DNA of 64,000 nucleotides from Streptomyces sp. F001 (GCF_004187715.1 NZ_QZWF01000001.1:372001-436000); one strand, 5' to 3'; positions 48,323-57,342 are shown, numbered from the stretch's first letter. Made by a program: numbers and translations. Notes: generated by a model from the letters alone, not told the origin.

Positions 48323-49506
48323 GTCAGCCGCCGCCGACCGCGGACGAGCTGGGACGGCTGCTGCTGCCGCTGGCCGACGAGATCGAGGCCGCGAGGGCGG
48401 TTCCCGAGGGGGTCCTGGAGACGGTCGCCCGGTCCGGTGCGCTGGCCGCGATGGTGCCCGCGCAGTATGGTGGACGGCCGCTGAGCTACCAGGAGTACGG
48501 CGAGCTGAACCGGGCGGTGGCCCGCACCTCGGCGTCGCTGCAGAGCCTGCTGACCGTGCACGGGATGGTGTGCGCGAGCCTGAGCCGCTGGGCGCCGGAG
48601 CGCACCCGGCAGCGGCTGCTGCCGCGCCTTGCCTCCGGTGAGCTCCTCGGGGCGTTCGGCCTCACCGAGGACAGTGCGGGCAGCGACGCCCAGGCCATCG
48701 AGACAACGGCGACGCCGGACAACCCGGCCGGCGCCGGTGCGGCGGATGCCGTGTGGCGCCTGGACGGTGTGAAGCGCTGGCTGTCCTTCGGCCAGGTCGC
48801 GCACTGCTTCCTGGTCTTCGCCAAGCACGGCGACCGCAGCGTGGGCTTCCTCGTCCGGCGGGACGACCCGGGGGTGACGGTGGTCCCGAGCCGTCGCACC
48901 AGTGGCTTCCGCAGCGCCATGCTGGCCGACCTGCACCTGGACGGCTGCCGCGTTCCCGCCGACCGCATGGTTGGCCGCCCCGGCTTCGGCGTGGCTCAGG
49001 TCGCAAGCGGTGCCCTGTCGTTGGGGCGGCTCTGTGTCGCGTACGGCTCCCTGGGGCTCGCCGAGGCATGCTGCGACGCGATGCTCGGCCACACCAGCAG
49101 CCGCAAGCAGTTCGGCGGACGGCTGATCGATCTGCAGCTCGTCCGGGGTCTGGTCAGCGACGCCGTGCTCGACACCGAGGCGGCGCGGCTGCTGTGCGAG
49201 CAGGCGGCGCGGGCCATGGACGCCCAGGACGACTGGCTGATCCACCATGTACTGACCGCCAAGCTGGCGGCGTCCCGCGCGGCGGACACGGCGGCCTCGG
49301 CGGCGGCCCAACTGCATGGCGCGGCAGGCCTGGTGGACGGGGGCCCGGTGGACCGCTGGGTGCGCGACGCACGCGTCATGCAGGTCATCGAGGGCAGCAC
49401 GCAGCTGCTGCAACATCTGCTGGCGGAGGAGAGCCTCCAGCGTTTCCGGGTACGCCGCCGCCACCCGCGGTATCCGTTCGCACAAGGAGCTGATCGTGTC
49501 GAGTGA
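48319..49506 (+). CDS. Acyl-CoA/acyl-ACP dehydrogenase, FkbI-like
   Basis: 395 residues, normal size for the family. FAD-binding and substrate segments are readable: GAFGLTEDSAGSDA, TSSRKQFGGRLIDLQ, and the C-terminal VRDARVMQVIEGSTQ with the catalytic Glu in IEGST. The family member FkbI oxidises the glyceryl-ACP-derived unit during hydroxymalonyl/methoxymalonyl-ACP formation. Here it is flanked by an ACP and an FkbH-like gene with coupled or overlapping starts, so an acyl-ACP substrate is likely. The partners FkbK (3-hydroxyacyl dehydrogenase) and FkbG (methyltransferase) are not beside it, so the final oxidation state of the unit is uncertain. Confidence 0.85.
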   Translation: MSQPPPTADELGRLLLPLADEIEAARAVPEGVLETVARSGALAAMVPAQYGGRPLSYQEYGELNRAVARTSASLQSLLTVHGMVCASLSRWAPERTRQRLLPRLASGELLGAFGLTEDSAGSDAQAIETTATPDNPAGAGAADAVWRLDGVKRWLSFGQVAHCFLVFAKHGDRSVGFLVRRDDPGVTVVPSRRTSGFRSAMLADLHLDGCRVPADRMVGRPGFGVAQVASGALSLGRLCVAYGSLGLAEACCDAMLGHTSSRKQFGGRLIDLQLVRGLVSDAVLDTEAARLLCEQAARAMDAQDDWLIHHVLTAKLAASRAADTAASAAAQLHGAAGLVDGGPVDRWVRDARVMQVIEGSTQLLQHLLAEESLQRFRVRRRHPRYPFAQGADRVE

Positions 49507-50517
49507 GCTGGTCAAGTGTGTCGTCTGGGACCTGGACGACACCGTGTGGGACGGCGTTCTGTCCGAAGGGTCCGGAGTGGAGCTGCGGCCCGGCGTCCGT
49601 GCGCTGATCGACGCGCTCGACCAGCGCGGCATCCTGCAGTCGATCGTCAGCAAGAACGACGAGAAGGCAGCGCTCGCCGAGCTTGAACGGCTGGGCATCC
49701 GCCACTACTTCCTCGTCCCGCATGTCTCGTGGCAGCCGAAGTCCGAGCTGGTCCAGGACATCGCACAGCGGCTCAACATCGGGCTCGACACGGTGATGTT
49801 CATAGACGACTCCGCCTTCGAGCGGGCCGAGGTCGAGTTTGCGCATCCGCAGGTGCGGTGCGTGGACGCCGCGGAGACCGCGGACCTGCTCGACCGGCCG
49901 GAGTTGTCCCGGCCGGTGACCGAGGACGGGCGCACCCGCCGGACGATGTACCTGCAGGCGGAGGAGCGCAGCGAGTACGAGAAGTCGTTTGCCGGTCCGC
50001 AGATCGAATTCCTTCGATCGCTGCAGATGCGCCTCACCGTCGCGGTGGCGACCCCCGCGGACCTGGAACGCGCCGCCGAGCTGACCGAGCGCACGCACCA
50101 GCTCAACACGACCGGTCTGACGTTCTCCAAGGCGGAGCTGCGCGAACTGATGGACCGGCCGGACCAGACGCTTCTGGTCGCCCGGCTCGAGGACCGCTTC
50201 GGCGCATACGGCACGATCGGCCTCACCCTGGTCGGCAGGACGGCCCAGGAGTGGCGGATCCGGCTGTTCCTGATGTCCTGCCGCGTGATGGGCCGCAACG
50301 TCGGCGGCGCGATCCTGCGCTATCTGGCCCAGTCCGCCGAGGCCGAACAGGCGCGTCTGACGGCGGACTTCAAGCCCACCGACGTCAACAAGCCGATGTA
50401 CACCGTCTACCGTCTGGCAGGCTTCAAGAAGACCGCGGCCGAGGGCCCCGCACAGGCCCCGGCCTGCAGCACGGCTACCCCGACTACCTCGAGTTGTCGC
50501 TGCCGTCGTCCTCTTGA
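49496..50517 (+). CDS. FkbH-like HAD-family glyceryl-ACP synthase (frameshift near the 3' end)
   Basis: About 340 residues. The HAD nucleophile motif is in VVWDLDDTVWDGVL; SKND and IDDSAFERAEV follow; the C-terminal half is the acetyltransferase-like domain of FkbH proteins. These enzymes take 1,3-bisphosphoglycerate, dephosphorylate it and load glyceryl onto an ACP. The GTG at 49496 has AAGGAG upstream and overlaps the end of the dehydrogenase gene by 11 bp. As read, the frame continues to 50647 with a Cys/Arg-rich tail. One missing C at 50457-50460 would restore a normal ending (LQHGYPDYLEL) with a stop at 50517, so I place the end there. Last gene of the rightward operon. Confidence 0.85.
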
Positions 50518-50533
50518 CACCCGATGCAGTTCT

Positions 50534-50571
50534 GCGGGGGGACAGCGCTCTCAATGCCTCTGTCTCCCCGC
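50534..50571. terminator. Hairpin terminator between the FkbH-like gene and mtnD
   Basis: Twelve-base arms (50534-50545 and 50560-50571) pair completely, one pair being G-T, around a 14-base loop. It lies between convergent genes and marks the right end of the NRPS cluster. Confidence 0.65.
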
Positions 50572-50576
50572 TGGGC

Positions 50577-51164
50577 TCACGCAGCCACCCGCGCCGCCAG
50601 GAGCGCATCGAAGTCCGGGAATTTCAGGGCGATGTCACTGCCGGTGAAGTTCCCGACCCACCCGTCCTCTTCATGAAAGAAGCGGACGACGGTGAATGAC
50701 GGCGAGGCCCCCATGTCGAACCAGTGCCTGGTCCCACGCGGCACCCCCAGCAAATCCCCGGCCTCGCACAGCACGGCGTGCACTTCACGGTCGACGTGCA
50801 GATAGAAGGCTCCGGCCCCGGCGACGAAGAACCGCACCTCATCGTCATCATCGTGCGTGTGCTCGCTGAGGAACTTCTTCCGCTCGGCCTTGGCGGTCAA
50901 CCGCCACCCGAGATCCTTCCGCGGCCGCAACCCGACGACATCAACGGTGGCAAACCCCTCAGCAGCGACCAACCGATCCACTTCGTCCCGATACGCGCTT
51001 AACACCGCCCCGGGCTCGGGATCTTCGGGCACCTCGTCACGCAGCGACCACTGTTCATATCGGACTCCGGCGGGTGCCAGCACAGCGGCAATCTCACCGG
51101 GATCGGTGGTACGGCGTACGACGGTGCCGGGGCCGGATTCCGGCCACGTGATCAACAGGGTCAT
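50577..51164 (-). CDS. mtnD: Acireductone dioxygenase
   Basis: 195 residues, cupin fold. The metal-binding motif HxHxxxxE is in [15 protein letters not shown] and the last ligand His is in GTRHWFD; both are conserved in ARD enzymes. It converts acireductone to the keto acid precursor of methionine in the methionine salvage pathway, using Fe(II) or, in an off-pathway reaction, Ni(II). It is convergent with the last NRPS-operon gene. No other mtn gene is in the window. It lies 105 bp downstream of ctaA on the same strand and could share its transcript. Confidence 0.9.
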   Translation of the reverse strand: MTLLITWPESGPGTVVRRTTDPGEIAAVLAPAGVRYEQWSLRDEVPEDPEPGAVLSAYRDEVDRLVAAEGFATVDVVGLRPRKDLGWRLTAKAERKKFLSEHTHDDDDEVRFFVAGAGAFYLHVDREVHAVLCEAGDLLGVPRGTRHWFDMGASPSFTVVRFFHEEDGWVGNFTGSDIALKFPDFDALLAARVAA

Positions 51165-51269
51165 TGCACACTCCTCACGGCACAGGCAACTGCATCGACC
51201 ACGGTAACTCCTTGATCGGTTCCCGGGGATGCGGTCGACGAAGCACCCCCGCTGTGCCGCGAGCCCTGG

Positions 51270-52295
51270 TCAGCGACCGGCATGTGCTCCGGCAGGCCGA
51301 GCCGCCTCCCCGGCCTCCTCGAACGGCTCGCTCCCAGCCGACTCCGCGCTGTCTCCCGGTACGGCTGCGTCGGGCAGTCCGGCACGCTCGCGCTGCGCGA
51401 GGAAGACCCGCAGCACTGCGATCCACACCAGGCACGAGCCGAACATATGGACGCCGACGACCAGCTCAGGCAGATGCGTGAAGTACTGCACGTATCCGAT
51501 CACGCCCTGTCCGAGCAACACCGCCAGGAGCTCCAGCACCCGGCGGCGGACGGCGGACGGCGCCGACACGGCGCGCAGCGCGAACCAGAGCGCCACGGTC
51601 AGGCCCACCACGATGTAGACGAAGTCCACGTGCAGCTGGGTGATCTCCTGCCAGTCCAGCGGGATGCGCTGCACCTTGCGCGCGTCGCCCGCGTGCGGTC
51701 CGGCGCCGGTCACCACGGTGCCGATCACGATCAGTGCCGCGGTGGCCGCGACCAGCAGCCAGGTCAGCTGCCGCAGCGGCCGGGACACCAGGTCACGCGC
51801 CGGGGCATCCCCTTCCCGGGCGCGCTGCCAGGTCAGCACGGCCACCGTGAGCAGCGCCGTGGACAGCAGGAAGTGGGAGCTGACGATGTACGGGTTGAGG
51901 CCGGTCAGCACGGTGATGCCGCCGACCACGGCATTGCCCATGATGATCCAGAACTGCGCCCAGCCGAGCCGGGTGAGATCACGACGCACCGGCGTACGCG
52001 CCCGGGCGGTCAGGATCACCAAGCCGGCCACGGCGCACATCAGGTAGATCATCATTCGGTTGCCGAACTCGATGACGCCGTGGATGCCCATGTCAGCGGT
52101 CGGGGTCAGGCTGTCGTCGGTGCACTTCGGCCAGGTCTCGCAGCCCAGCCCGGATTGGGTGAGCCGCACCGCGCCACCGGTCACCACGATGAGGACGGCC
52201 GTCATCACCGAGGCCAGCGCGGCGCGTCTCACCGTCTGCACGGAGGGCTGCCAGCGACGGGCAATCAGCTCGAGCGGATTCAGCGAATTCAGCAC
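51270..52295 (-). CDS. ctaA: Heme A synthase
   Basis: 341 residues with eight hydrophobic segments in two four-helix halves, the CtaA/Cox15 plan. Heme-ligand His residues are visible in HGVIEFGNR, SSHFLLS, QLHVDF and VGVHMFGS. The first extracellular loop carries CETWPKC, the Cys pair known from Gram-positive CtaA. It converts heme O to heme A for cytochrome aa3 oxidase. The last 40 residues are a charged, disordered tail. ctaB is not in the window. Confidence 0.95.
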   Translation of the reverse strand: MLNSLNPLELIARRWQPSVQTVRRAALASVMTAVLIVVTGGAVRLTQSGLGCETWPKCTDDSLTPTADMGIHGVIEFGNRMMIYLMCAVAGLVILTARARTPVRRDLTRLGWAQFWIIMGNAVVGGITVLTGLNPYIVSSHFLLSTALLTVAVLTWQRAREGDAPARDLVSRPLRQLTWLLVAATAALIVIGTVVTGAGPHAGDARKVQRIPLDWQEITQLHVDFVYIVVGLTVALWFALRAVSAPSAVRRRVLELLAVLLGQGVIGYVQYFTHLPELVVGVHMFGSCLVWIAVLRVFLAQRERAGLPDAAVPGDSAESAGSEPFEEAGEAARPAGAHAGR

Positions 52296-52379
52296 TGGGC
52301 CATGCTACTTGGGACCTTGTGCACGAATTCACGAAGGGTCAGGGCCCGCCCCCAGAGGCGGGAGAGACTGCCGGGCGCC

Positions 52380-52486
52380 TAGGGCCTGCCCGGCGGATCA
52401 TGCCGGAATCGCGGGGCCTGGCACGCCCATCTGCGCCGATCAGTCACCGCCCGTTGGAGCCGGTCTGATCCGCCGGACAGGCCCTA
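52380..52486. mobile_element. Miniature inverted-repeat element flanked by TA
   Basis: Twenty-base arms at 52381-52400 and 52466-52485 are inverted copies with a single mismatch, around a 65-bp centre that has no gene. The element (about 52382-52484) is flanked on both sides by TA, the target duplication of IS630/Tc1-type transposons. It lies at the last codon of ung, whose TAG stop is formed by the flanking TA and the first element base. It also could act as a terminator between ung and ctaA. Confidence 0.6.
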
Positions 52487-53161
52487 AGGCAGTCGCCAGT
52501 CCACCGGCTGTGCACTCTGCCGCAGGAGCAGATCGTTGGCCCTGCTGAACGGACGCGAGCCGAAGAAGCCCCGGTCCGCCGACATCGGCGAGGGATGAGC
52601 GGACTCGATCGCCGGAAGATCCCCGAGCAGGGGGCGGAGATTGCGGGCGTCGCGCCCCCACAGGATGGACACCAGCGGCTTTCCGCGCGCAACCAGCGCT
52701 CGGATGGCCTGGTCCGTGACCTCCTCCCACCCCTTGCCCCGGTGCGCCGCCGGCTTGCGCGGGGCCGTCGTCAACGCTCTGTTGAGCAACAGCACCCCCT
52801 GCTGGGTCCAGGGCGTCAGATCGCCGTTGGACGGCCTGGGCAGTCCCAAGTCGGAGTGCATCTCCCGGAAGATGTTCTCCAGACTGCCCGGCAAGGAACG
52901 CACCTCGGGCGAGACGGCGAAACTCAACCCGATGGCCATCCCCGGCGTGGGGTAGGGGTCCTGGCCGACGATCAGGACCCGAACGTCGTCGAAGGGCTGC
53001 TGGAAAGCCCGCAAGACGTTCTGCCCGGCTGGCAGGTAGGTCCGGCCGGCCGCTATCTCGGCCCGGAGGAAGTCCCCCATGGCAGCGATGCGGTCGGCCA
53101 CAGGTTCGAGAGCCTTCGCCCAGCCTGCTTCAACGAGTTCATACAAGGGTCGTGGTGCCAC
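52484..53161 (-). CDS. ung: Uracil-DNA glycosylase, family 1
   Basis: 225 residues. The catalytic water-activating motif GQDPYP is near residue 67, and the Leu-loop [18 protein letters not shown] is near 190; both are diagnostic of family 1 UDG. It removes uracil from DNA as the first step of base-excision repair. Full length. Its stop codon coincides with the edge of a small TA-flanked element, but the reading frame is not altered. Confidence 0.96.
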   Translation of the reverse strand: MAPRPLYELVEAGWAKALEPVADRIAAMGDFLRAEIAAGRTYLPAGQNVLRAFQQPFDDVRVLIVGQDPYPTPGMAIGLSFAVSPEVRSLPGSLENIFREMHSDLGLPRPSNGDLTPWTQQGVLLLNRALTTAPRKPAAHRGKGWEEVTDQAIRALVARGKPLVSILWGRDARNLRPLLGDLPAIESAHPSPMSADRGFFGSRPFSRANDLLLRQSAQPVDWRLP

Positions 53162-53288
53162 GGCGCGTCACTCTACTGGTACGCACCGGACGCCGGCACA
53201 AGCAGACAAGCCCCGCCCACGGCCGCCGCTCCGGGCGCTACTCTTCCTCCTCGTCGAGATCGTCGAGATCGCTGAGATCGCCGAGATC

Positions 53289-53339
53289 CTGAGCTCGCTG
53301 AGATCCTGAGCTCGCTGAGATCCTGAGCTCGCTGAGATC
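53289..53339. repeat. Three exact tandem copies of a 17-bp repeat
   Basis: The unit CTGAGCTCGCTGAGATC occurs at 53289, 53306 and 53323. Immediately 5' are several 9-bp variants (GTCGAGATC, GCTGAGATC, GCCGAGATC) from about 53253. The array lies in the 230-bp gap between ung and the kinase gene, just before the kinase start, and contains a SacI-like GAGCTC palindrome in each unit. Function unknown. Confidence 0.9.
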
Positions 53340-53391
53340 TTCGAAGCCGGTCGAGCAGATCGCACAGCCGGTCGCCGGGAAGGAGGGGAGC

Positions 53392-54474
53392 TTGTCGCGT
53401 CCAGTGGTCAAGCAAGCCCCGTCGGCTTCCCGGGCGGCTGCGGCCTCCGCCCCGGGGCTCTCGCATGAGGTGAGCCGGCTCGACGGGCCGGCAGCCGCTG
53501 GGGAATCCGCGTTCCTCGCCGTCGACTCGGGAGGCTCCGGCCTGCGGGCCGTCGTGGGCACCGTCGCGCGAGGGCCGCTCGCCCTGCGGGAGTCGGCGGA
53601 GCCGGTCCGCACCGGGGCGCGGGGGATCGACGCCGGGCACTTCATGCAGCAACTCGTCCCCATGGTCCGGGCGTTGACGGCCGAGGCCGGGATCACCGCG
53701 CTGGACACGGCTGTCGTCGGCGCGGCGGGCTTCAGCACGCTCGGCGACGATCTGCGTGCCGGACTTCCCGCGGCCCTGCACCGGGAATGCGGGATCCGGA
53801 CCGTGGCCCTCGCCGCCGACGCCGTCACCGCCTACACAGGCGCCCTGGGCCCCAGGCCCGGCGCCGTGATCGCCGCCGGTACCGGACTCATCGCGATCGG
53901 CACGGACCTGACGCGATGGCGTCGCGCGGACGGCTGGGGCCATCTGCTGGGCGACTGCGGCAGCGGAGCCTGGATCGGCCGGGCCGGTCTTGAGGCCGCA
54001 CTGCGCGCCCACGACGGGCGGGAGGGCGGTTCGGCCCCGCTGCTGGAGTGCGCCGAGGAGATGTTCGGCCCGATGCCGGGGCTGCCCGCCCAGGTGTACC
54101 CGCGCTCGGACCGTCCCGCCGTCCTCGCCTCCTTCGCCCCCGGTGTGGCGGCCTGCGCCGACGACGGCGACCCCGTCGCGGTGCACGTCCTGCGCGCAGC
54201 CGCCCGGCACATGGCCGATTCAGCGGCCGCCGTGTGCCCCACGAAGGGCGAGCCCCAGGTCGCCCTCACCGGGGGCCTGTTCAAGATGGGCGCCGCTCTC
54301 CTCGTACCACTGGACGAGGAACTGACGAAGCGGCTGCCCCACGCCCGCCGGGTGGCGGCCGAGGGCGATCCGCTGCAGGGGGCGGTCCGTATCGCGGCCG
54401 ACCTGACGGCCGGGGCGCTCACCCTGCCGGGTGACGACAAACTGCTGTACGTGGTGGCCGCCCAGGGCGACTGA
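53392..54474 (+). CDS. BadF/BadG-type ATPase, probable N-acetylglucosamine kinase
   Basis: 360 residues of the ASKHA sugar-kinase fold. Motifs: phosphate-1 loop AVDSGGSGLRAV near residue 43, AGTGLIAIG and GDCGSGAWIG in the middle, and ALTGGLFKMG near 300. Proteins of this type phosphorylate N-acetylglucosamine or related sugars. The first 38 residues are an Ala/Ser-rich extension not typical of the family. The TTG at 53392 has AGGAGGGG upstream; no ATG with a better site is nearby. No sugar transporter or muramyl etherase gene is adjacent, so the exact substrate is uncertain. Confidence 0.75.
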   Translation: MSRPVVKQAPSASRAAAASAPGLSHEVSRLDGPAAAGESAFLAVDSGGSGLRAVVGTVARGPLALRESAEPVRTGARGIDAGHFMQQLVPMVRALTAEAGITALDTAVVGAAGFSTLGDDLRAGLPAALHRECGIRTVALAADAVTAYTGALGPRPGAVIAAGTGLIAIGTDLTRWRRADGWGHLLGDCGSGAWIGRAGLEAALRAHDGREGGSAPLLECAEEMFGPMPGLPAQVYPRSDRPAVLASFAPGVAACADDGDPVAVHVLRAAARHMADSAAAVCPTKGEPQVALTGGLFKMGAALLVPLDEELTKRLPHARRVAAEGDPLQGAVRIAADLTAGALTLPGDDKLLYVVAAQGD

Positions 54475-54487
54475 TCCCGGCACGGCG

Positions 54488-54500
54488 CATATCCGATATG
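54488..54500. promoter_or_regulatory. Perfect CATATC-C-GATATG palindrome
   Basis: Six-base inverted arms with a one-base centre, 14 bp after the kinase stop and about 155 bp before the CbiX-like gene. AT-rich symmetry of this kind in Streptomyces is often a regulator site. A TATGAT box at 54556-54561 may be the -10 of the downstream gene. Confidence 0.35.
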
Positions 54501-54655
54501 TGGCACTTGAGGTCGCGCAGTTCATCAGTCATCTCACACAAACGCGCTGATCACTTATGATCCGTACGTAACTCATCAGACAAATCCGGACGGATACCGC
54601 TCACCTGCACCCTCCCCGAACAAGGGAGCCCAGGAAGCCAGTAACATGCGGCGCC

Positions 54656-55561
54656 ATGAGCTCCCCCACTGGGCCCGCGTCCGGCCTGCCAGTACGAATG
54701 CCGCGCCCAGCCCGACCCGAGCCCCTGGCGGCTCCCGAGGGCGCGCCTGCGCTCGTCCTCGCGGTTCCGGGCACGCCCAGCGTGGCCGCGCGCAGCCTCG
54801 CCGAGGAGGTCGTGAGCATCGCCCGCTCCGAGCTGCCCGGCCTCGACGCCCGGATCGGCTACGTCGAGGGTGATGACGCGGAGTTCCCCACGCTCCAGTC
54901 GGTGCTGGCGTACGCCGCCGACGAGCGCACCGCCCGCTATGAGCAGGCGCGCGCGGCCGGTGTGGAGGTCAAGGAGCCCGACGGCCCGGTCGCCGTTGTG
55001 GTGCCGCTGCTCGCCGGTCCGGACAGTGCGCTGCTGCGCCAGGTCCGCCAGGCCGTGATGGACAGCCGCGTCGCGGCCGAGCTGACCGATGTGCTCGGCC
55101 CGCACCCGCTGCTCGCCGAGGCCCTGCACGTGCGCCTGTCGGAGGCGGGCCTGGCCCGCGCCGACCGCGCCCGGCTGTTCACCGTGGCCACCGCCGCGGA
55201 CGGCATCATCCTGGCCTCGGTGGGCGGCGAGGAGGCCGTGCAGGCGGCCGGGATCACCGGCATGCTGCTCGCCGCGCGGCTCGCCGTGCCGGTGATGGCG
55301 GCGGCGCTGGACCAGGAGGGTTCGATCGCGTCCGTCGCGGAGCAGCTGCGTTCCTCGGGCTCGCAGCAGCTGGCGCTGGCGCCGTACCTGATCGGCCCCG
55401 AGATCGACCCGGGCCTGGTCGCGGAAGCCGCGAAGGAGGCGGGCTGCTCGGCCGCCGAGCCGCTCGGCGCCTACCCGGCCATCGGCAAGCTCGCCCTGGC
55501 CAAGTACACGACGGCGCTGGGCATCGCCCCGCAGCAGCCGCAGGGCGCTCCGGTCCGCTGA
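54656..55561 (+). CDS. CbiX/sirohydrochlorin chelatase-like protein lacking the metal His
   Basis: 301 residues, two CbiX-like halves. The segment LVLAVPGTPS aligns with the LVAHGS opening of CbiX chelatases, so the metal-binding His is replaced by Pro. GLDARIGYVE and VAVVVPLLAGPDSALL match the following family segments, but the second His region is also absent. CbiX enzymes insert Co or Fe into sirohydrochlorin; this paralogue probably lacks that activity. The first 25 residues are Pro-rich. No ribosome site is clear before the ATG at 54656. No cobalamin or siroheme gene is adjacent. A strong terminator follows. Confidence 0.7.
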   Translation: MSSPTGPASGLPVRMPRPARPEPLAAPEGAPALVLAVPGTPSVAARSLAEEVVSIARSELPGLDARIGYVEGDDAEFPTLQSVLAYAADERTARYEQARAAGVEVKEPDGPVAVVVPLLAGPDSALLRQVRQAVMDSRVAAELTDVLGPHPLLAEALHVRLSEAGLARADRARLFTVATAADGIILASVGGEEAVQAAGITGMLLAARLAVPVMAAALDQEGSIASVAEQLRSSGSQQLALAPYLIGPEIDPGLVAEAAKEAGCSAAEPLGAYPAIGKLALAKYTTALGIAPQQPQGAPVR

Positions 55562-55589
55562 ACCGGCCGTCACCCGCAGTCGTACGACG

Positions 55590-55621
55590 AGGGCCCGCTC
55601 CGCACGTACGGAGCGGGCCCT
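55590..55621. terminator. Bidirectional hairpin terminator
   Basis: Perfect 13-bp arms (55590-55602 and 55609-55621) with a six-base loop, located between the convergent CbiX-like and FUSC genes. Confidence 0.85.
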
Positions 55622-55645
55622 TCGCCCTGCAGATGCAGGCCAGGC

Positions 55646-57142
55646 CTAGGCCAAGTGCGGCGACTCGGACGGCGTGCGCAGGGGCGTGACCAGTTCGGCC
55701 AGGGCGCGCTCCAGGCCGTGCAGATGGGCGAGGGCGGCCGGTTCGACCGCGCGCTGCTGAGGCGCGAGACCGAGGGCGCCGCCCACCGCATCGCCCGTGA
55801 GCGCCTCCACCGCGCCCTGCACGCGCCGGCAGGCGGCGGCCAGGCGAGCGTCGTGGGAGGCCTCCGGGTCGGCGGCCACGGCGACCAGGCCGCGGATCTC
55901 ACGGGCGCAGTCGTCGAGCAGGGCCAGCACCCGGCGGGCGCGCCGCTTGCGGCCGAGCACGGGGTTGAGCGGGTGCACCAGCGGGGCGACAGCGAGGCGT
56001 ACCCGGCCGAGGAGCAGTTCCAGTTCCGCCACCCGCAGGGCCGGGTCGGCGTCGTCGGCGCCGGCGAGGCGTGCCGCGGCCTCGGCGGTGCACGCATGGA
56101 CGCAGCGCAGGGCGCGCTGGATCCAGGCGTCGGTGACGGTGTGGGTGGTGACGGGCAGGACGAACAGGACGGCCAGTACGGCACCCACCGCCCCGATGCC
56201 GGTCTCGGCGAGGCGCAGCGCGAGCAGCGCGGGCTCGAGCACGCCCAGGAGGCCGTAGAGCAGCTCGGCGAGCAGGGTCACGCAGAGCATCATCCAGGTG
56301 TAGGACACGGCTGCCGTGTAGAAGATGCCGAACACGCACACGGCGGCGAGCAGGGCGGAGGGCACCGCGGCGCCGTGCAGCGGGACGGCGACGAGCAGTC
56401 CGAGGCCGATGCCGGTCACCGTGCCGAGGAGCCGGCGGAAGCCGCGGACCAGGGTCTCGCCACGCGAGGTGGTGTTCACGAAGATCCACCAGGTGGCGCC
56501 GACGGCCCAGTACCAGCGCTCCCCGGACACCAGCTGCCCCACGACCAGGGCGAAGCCCGCGCCGACGGTCGCCTGGACCGCCTGGCGCGTGGTGATCCGG
56601 GCGAGGCCTGTCCCGCCCGGTGGCGCGACCGCGGGGGCCGGGGTCAGGCGGCGCTCGTAGCACCACAGTCCGAAGCGCACCGCGGCCGCGGCGAGCACGG
56701 ACAGCAGGACGGCGGCGTACAGCTCGGGCAACTGCCCGGGGGTGGCCTGCAGGAACTGCGCGATGAAGAAGGTCATGAACGCGAACACGCCGAGGCTGTG
56801 TCCGCGTGGCCCCCAGCGGCGGGCGTAGACGCCGGCGCCGACCACGGCGAGGAAGGTGAGGTCGCGGGCGACGGGCTGGTCGTGCAGTTCGGCCGCGGCG
56901 GCCAGCACGGGCAGACCGACGGCCGGCAGCAGTGCGGTGGTCACGGCCTGCCCGCGGACGGTCGGGTCCGTGACCGTGAACAGGGCGAGGAGCGCGGCCA
57001 GCCCACCGGTGACGGCACCGGCGAGGGAGTGCCCGGCGAGGCCGCAGACGACGACCGCGAGGCCGATGCCGAGGACGGCACGCGCGGCGAAGCGCAGCCG
57101 CGTCCGCCCCGGATCCGGAGCCACGAACACCCTCTTCAGCAC
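55646..57142 (-). CDS. FUSC-family membrane protein
   Basis: 498 residues. Two blocks of five to six hydrophobic helices (about 15-155 and 200-350) flank a short polar loop, and a cytoplasmic helical domain of about 140 residues follows. The second block contains the FUSC signature around WYWAVGATWWIFVNTTSRGET. Relatives include YccS and aromatic-acid efflux proteins such as AaeB; substrate here is unknown. The GTG at 57142 is used because AAGGGGTGGGAA precedes it; the frame is open to 57256 without a ribosome site. It is divergent from an Lrp-family regulator, with repeated motifs in between. Confidence 0.8.
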   Translation of the reverse strand: MLKRVFVAPDPGRTRLRFAARAVLGIGLAVVVCGLAGHSLAGAVTGGLAALLALFTVTDPTVRGQAVTTALLPAVGLPVLAAAAELHDQPVARDLTFLAVVGAGVYARRWGPRGHSLGVFAFMTFFIAQFLQATPGQLPELYAAVLLSVLAAAAVRFGLWCYERRLTPAPAVAPPGGTGLARITTRQAVQATVGAGFALVVGQLVSGERWYWAVGATWWIFVNTTSRGETLVRGFRRLLGTVTGIGLGLLVAVPLHGAAVPSALLAAVCVFGIFYTAAVSYTWMMLCVTLLAELLYGLLGVLEPALLALRLAETGIGAVGAVLAVLFVLPVTTHTVTDAWIQRALRCVHACTAEAAARLAGADDADPALRVAELELLLGRVRLAVAPLVHPLNPVLGRKRRARRVLALLDDCAREIRGLVAVAADPEASHDARLAAACRRVQGAVEALTGDAVGGALGLAPQQRAVEPAALAHLHGLERALAELVTPLRTPSESPHLA

Positions 57143-57253
57143 TTCCCACCCCTTGCATACGACCGGCATGAAAAAGGCGCCGCGGGATCCGCAGCGCCAT
57201 CGACGCCTACATGACAGCATCACTTCCACCACTGGCTCAAGTGGCTCCGAGTT

Positions 57254-57267
57254 CACTGGGCCATTGG
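57254..57267. promoter_or_regulatory. Direct-repeat motif, first copy (FUSC/Lrp intergenic)
   Basis: CACTGGGCCATTGG occurs here and again at 57343-57356, 89 bp apart, in the region between the FUSC and Lrp genes. The match extends to 17 bases with one mismatch. Candidate binding site for the adjacent Lrp-type regulator. Confidence 0.45.
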
Positions 57268-57342
57268 CACTGCGACAAGGACTTCTCGTGGCTCTTCACC
57301 AGGCCAACGGACGACGTCGGACGGCCCAGCCCGACTACGTCC

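Noticed and set aside
48068..50517. Methoxymalonyl-ACP extender pathway for a polyketide
   Set aside because: No ketosynthase, acyltransferase, FkbG or FkbK gene is present in the window; a starter-unit role fits the context better, though it is unproven.
50577..51164. mtnD as part of the NRPS cluster
   Set aside because: It is convergent, separated by a terminator, and has a clear housekeeping role in methionine salvage.
52380..52486. Insertion inactivating ung
   Set aside because: The element begins at the stop codon and the protein is full length with all motifs.
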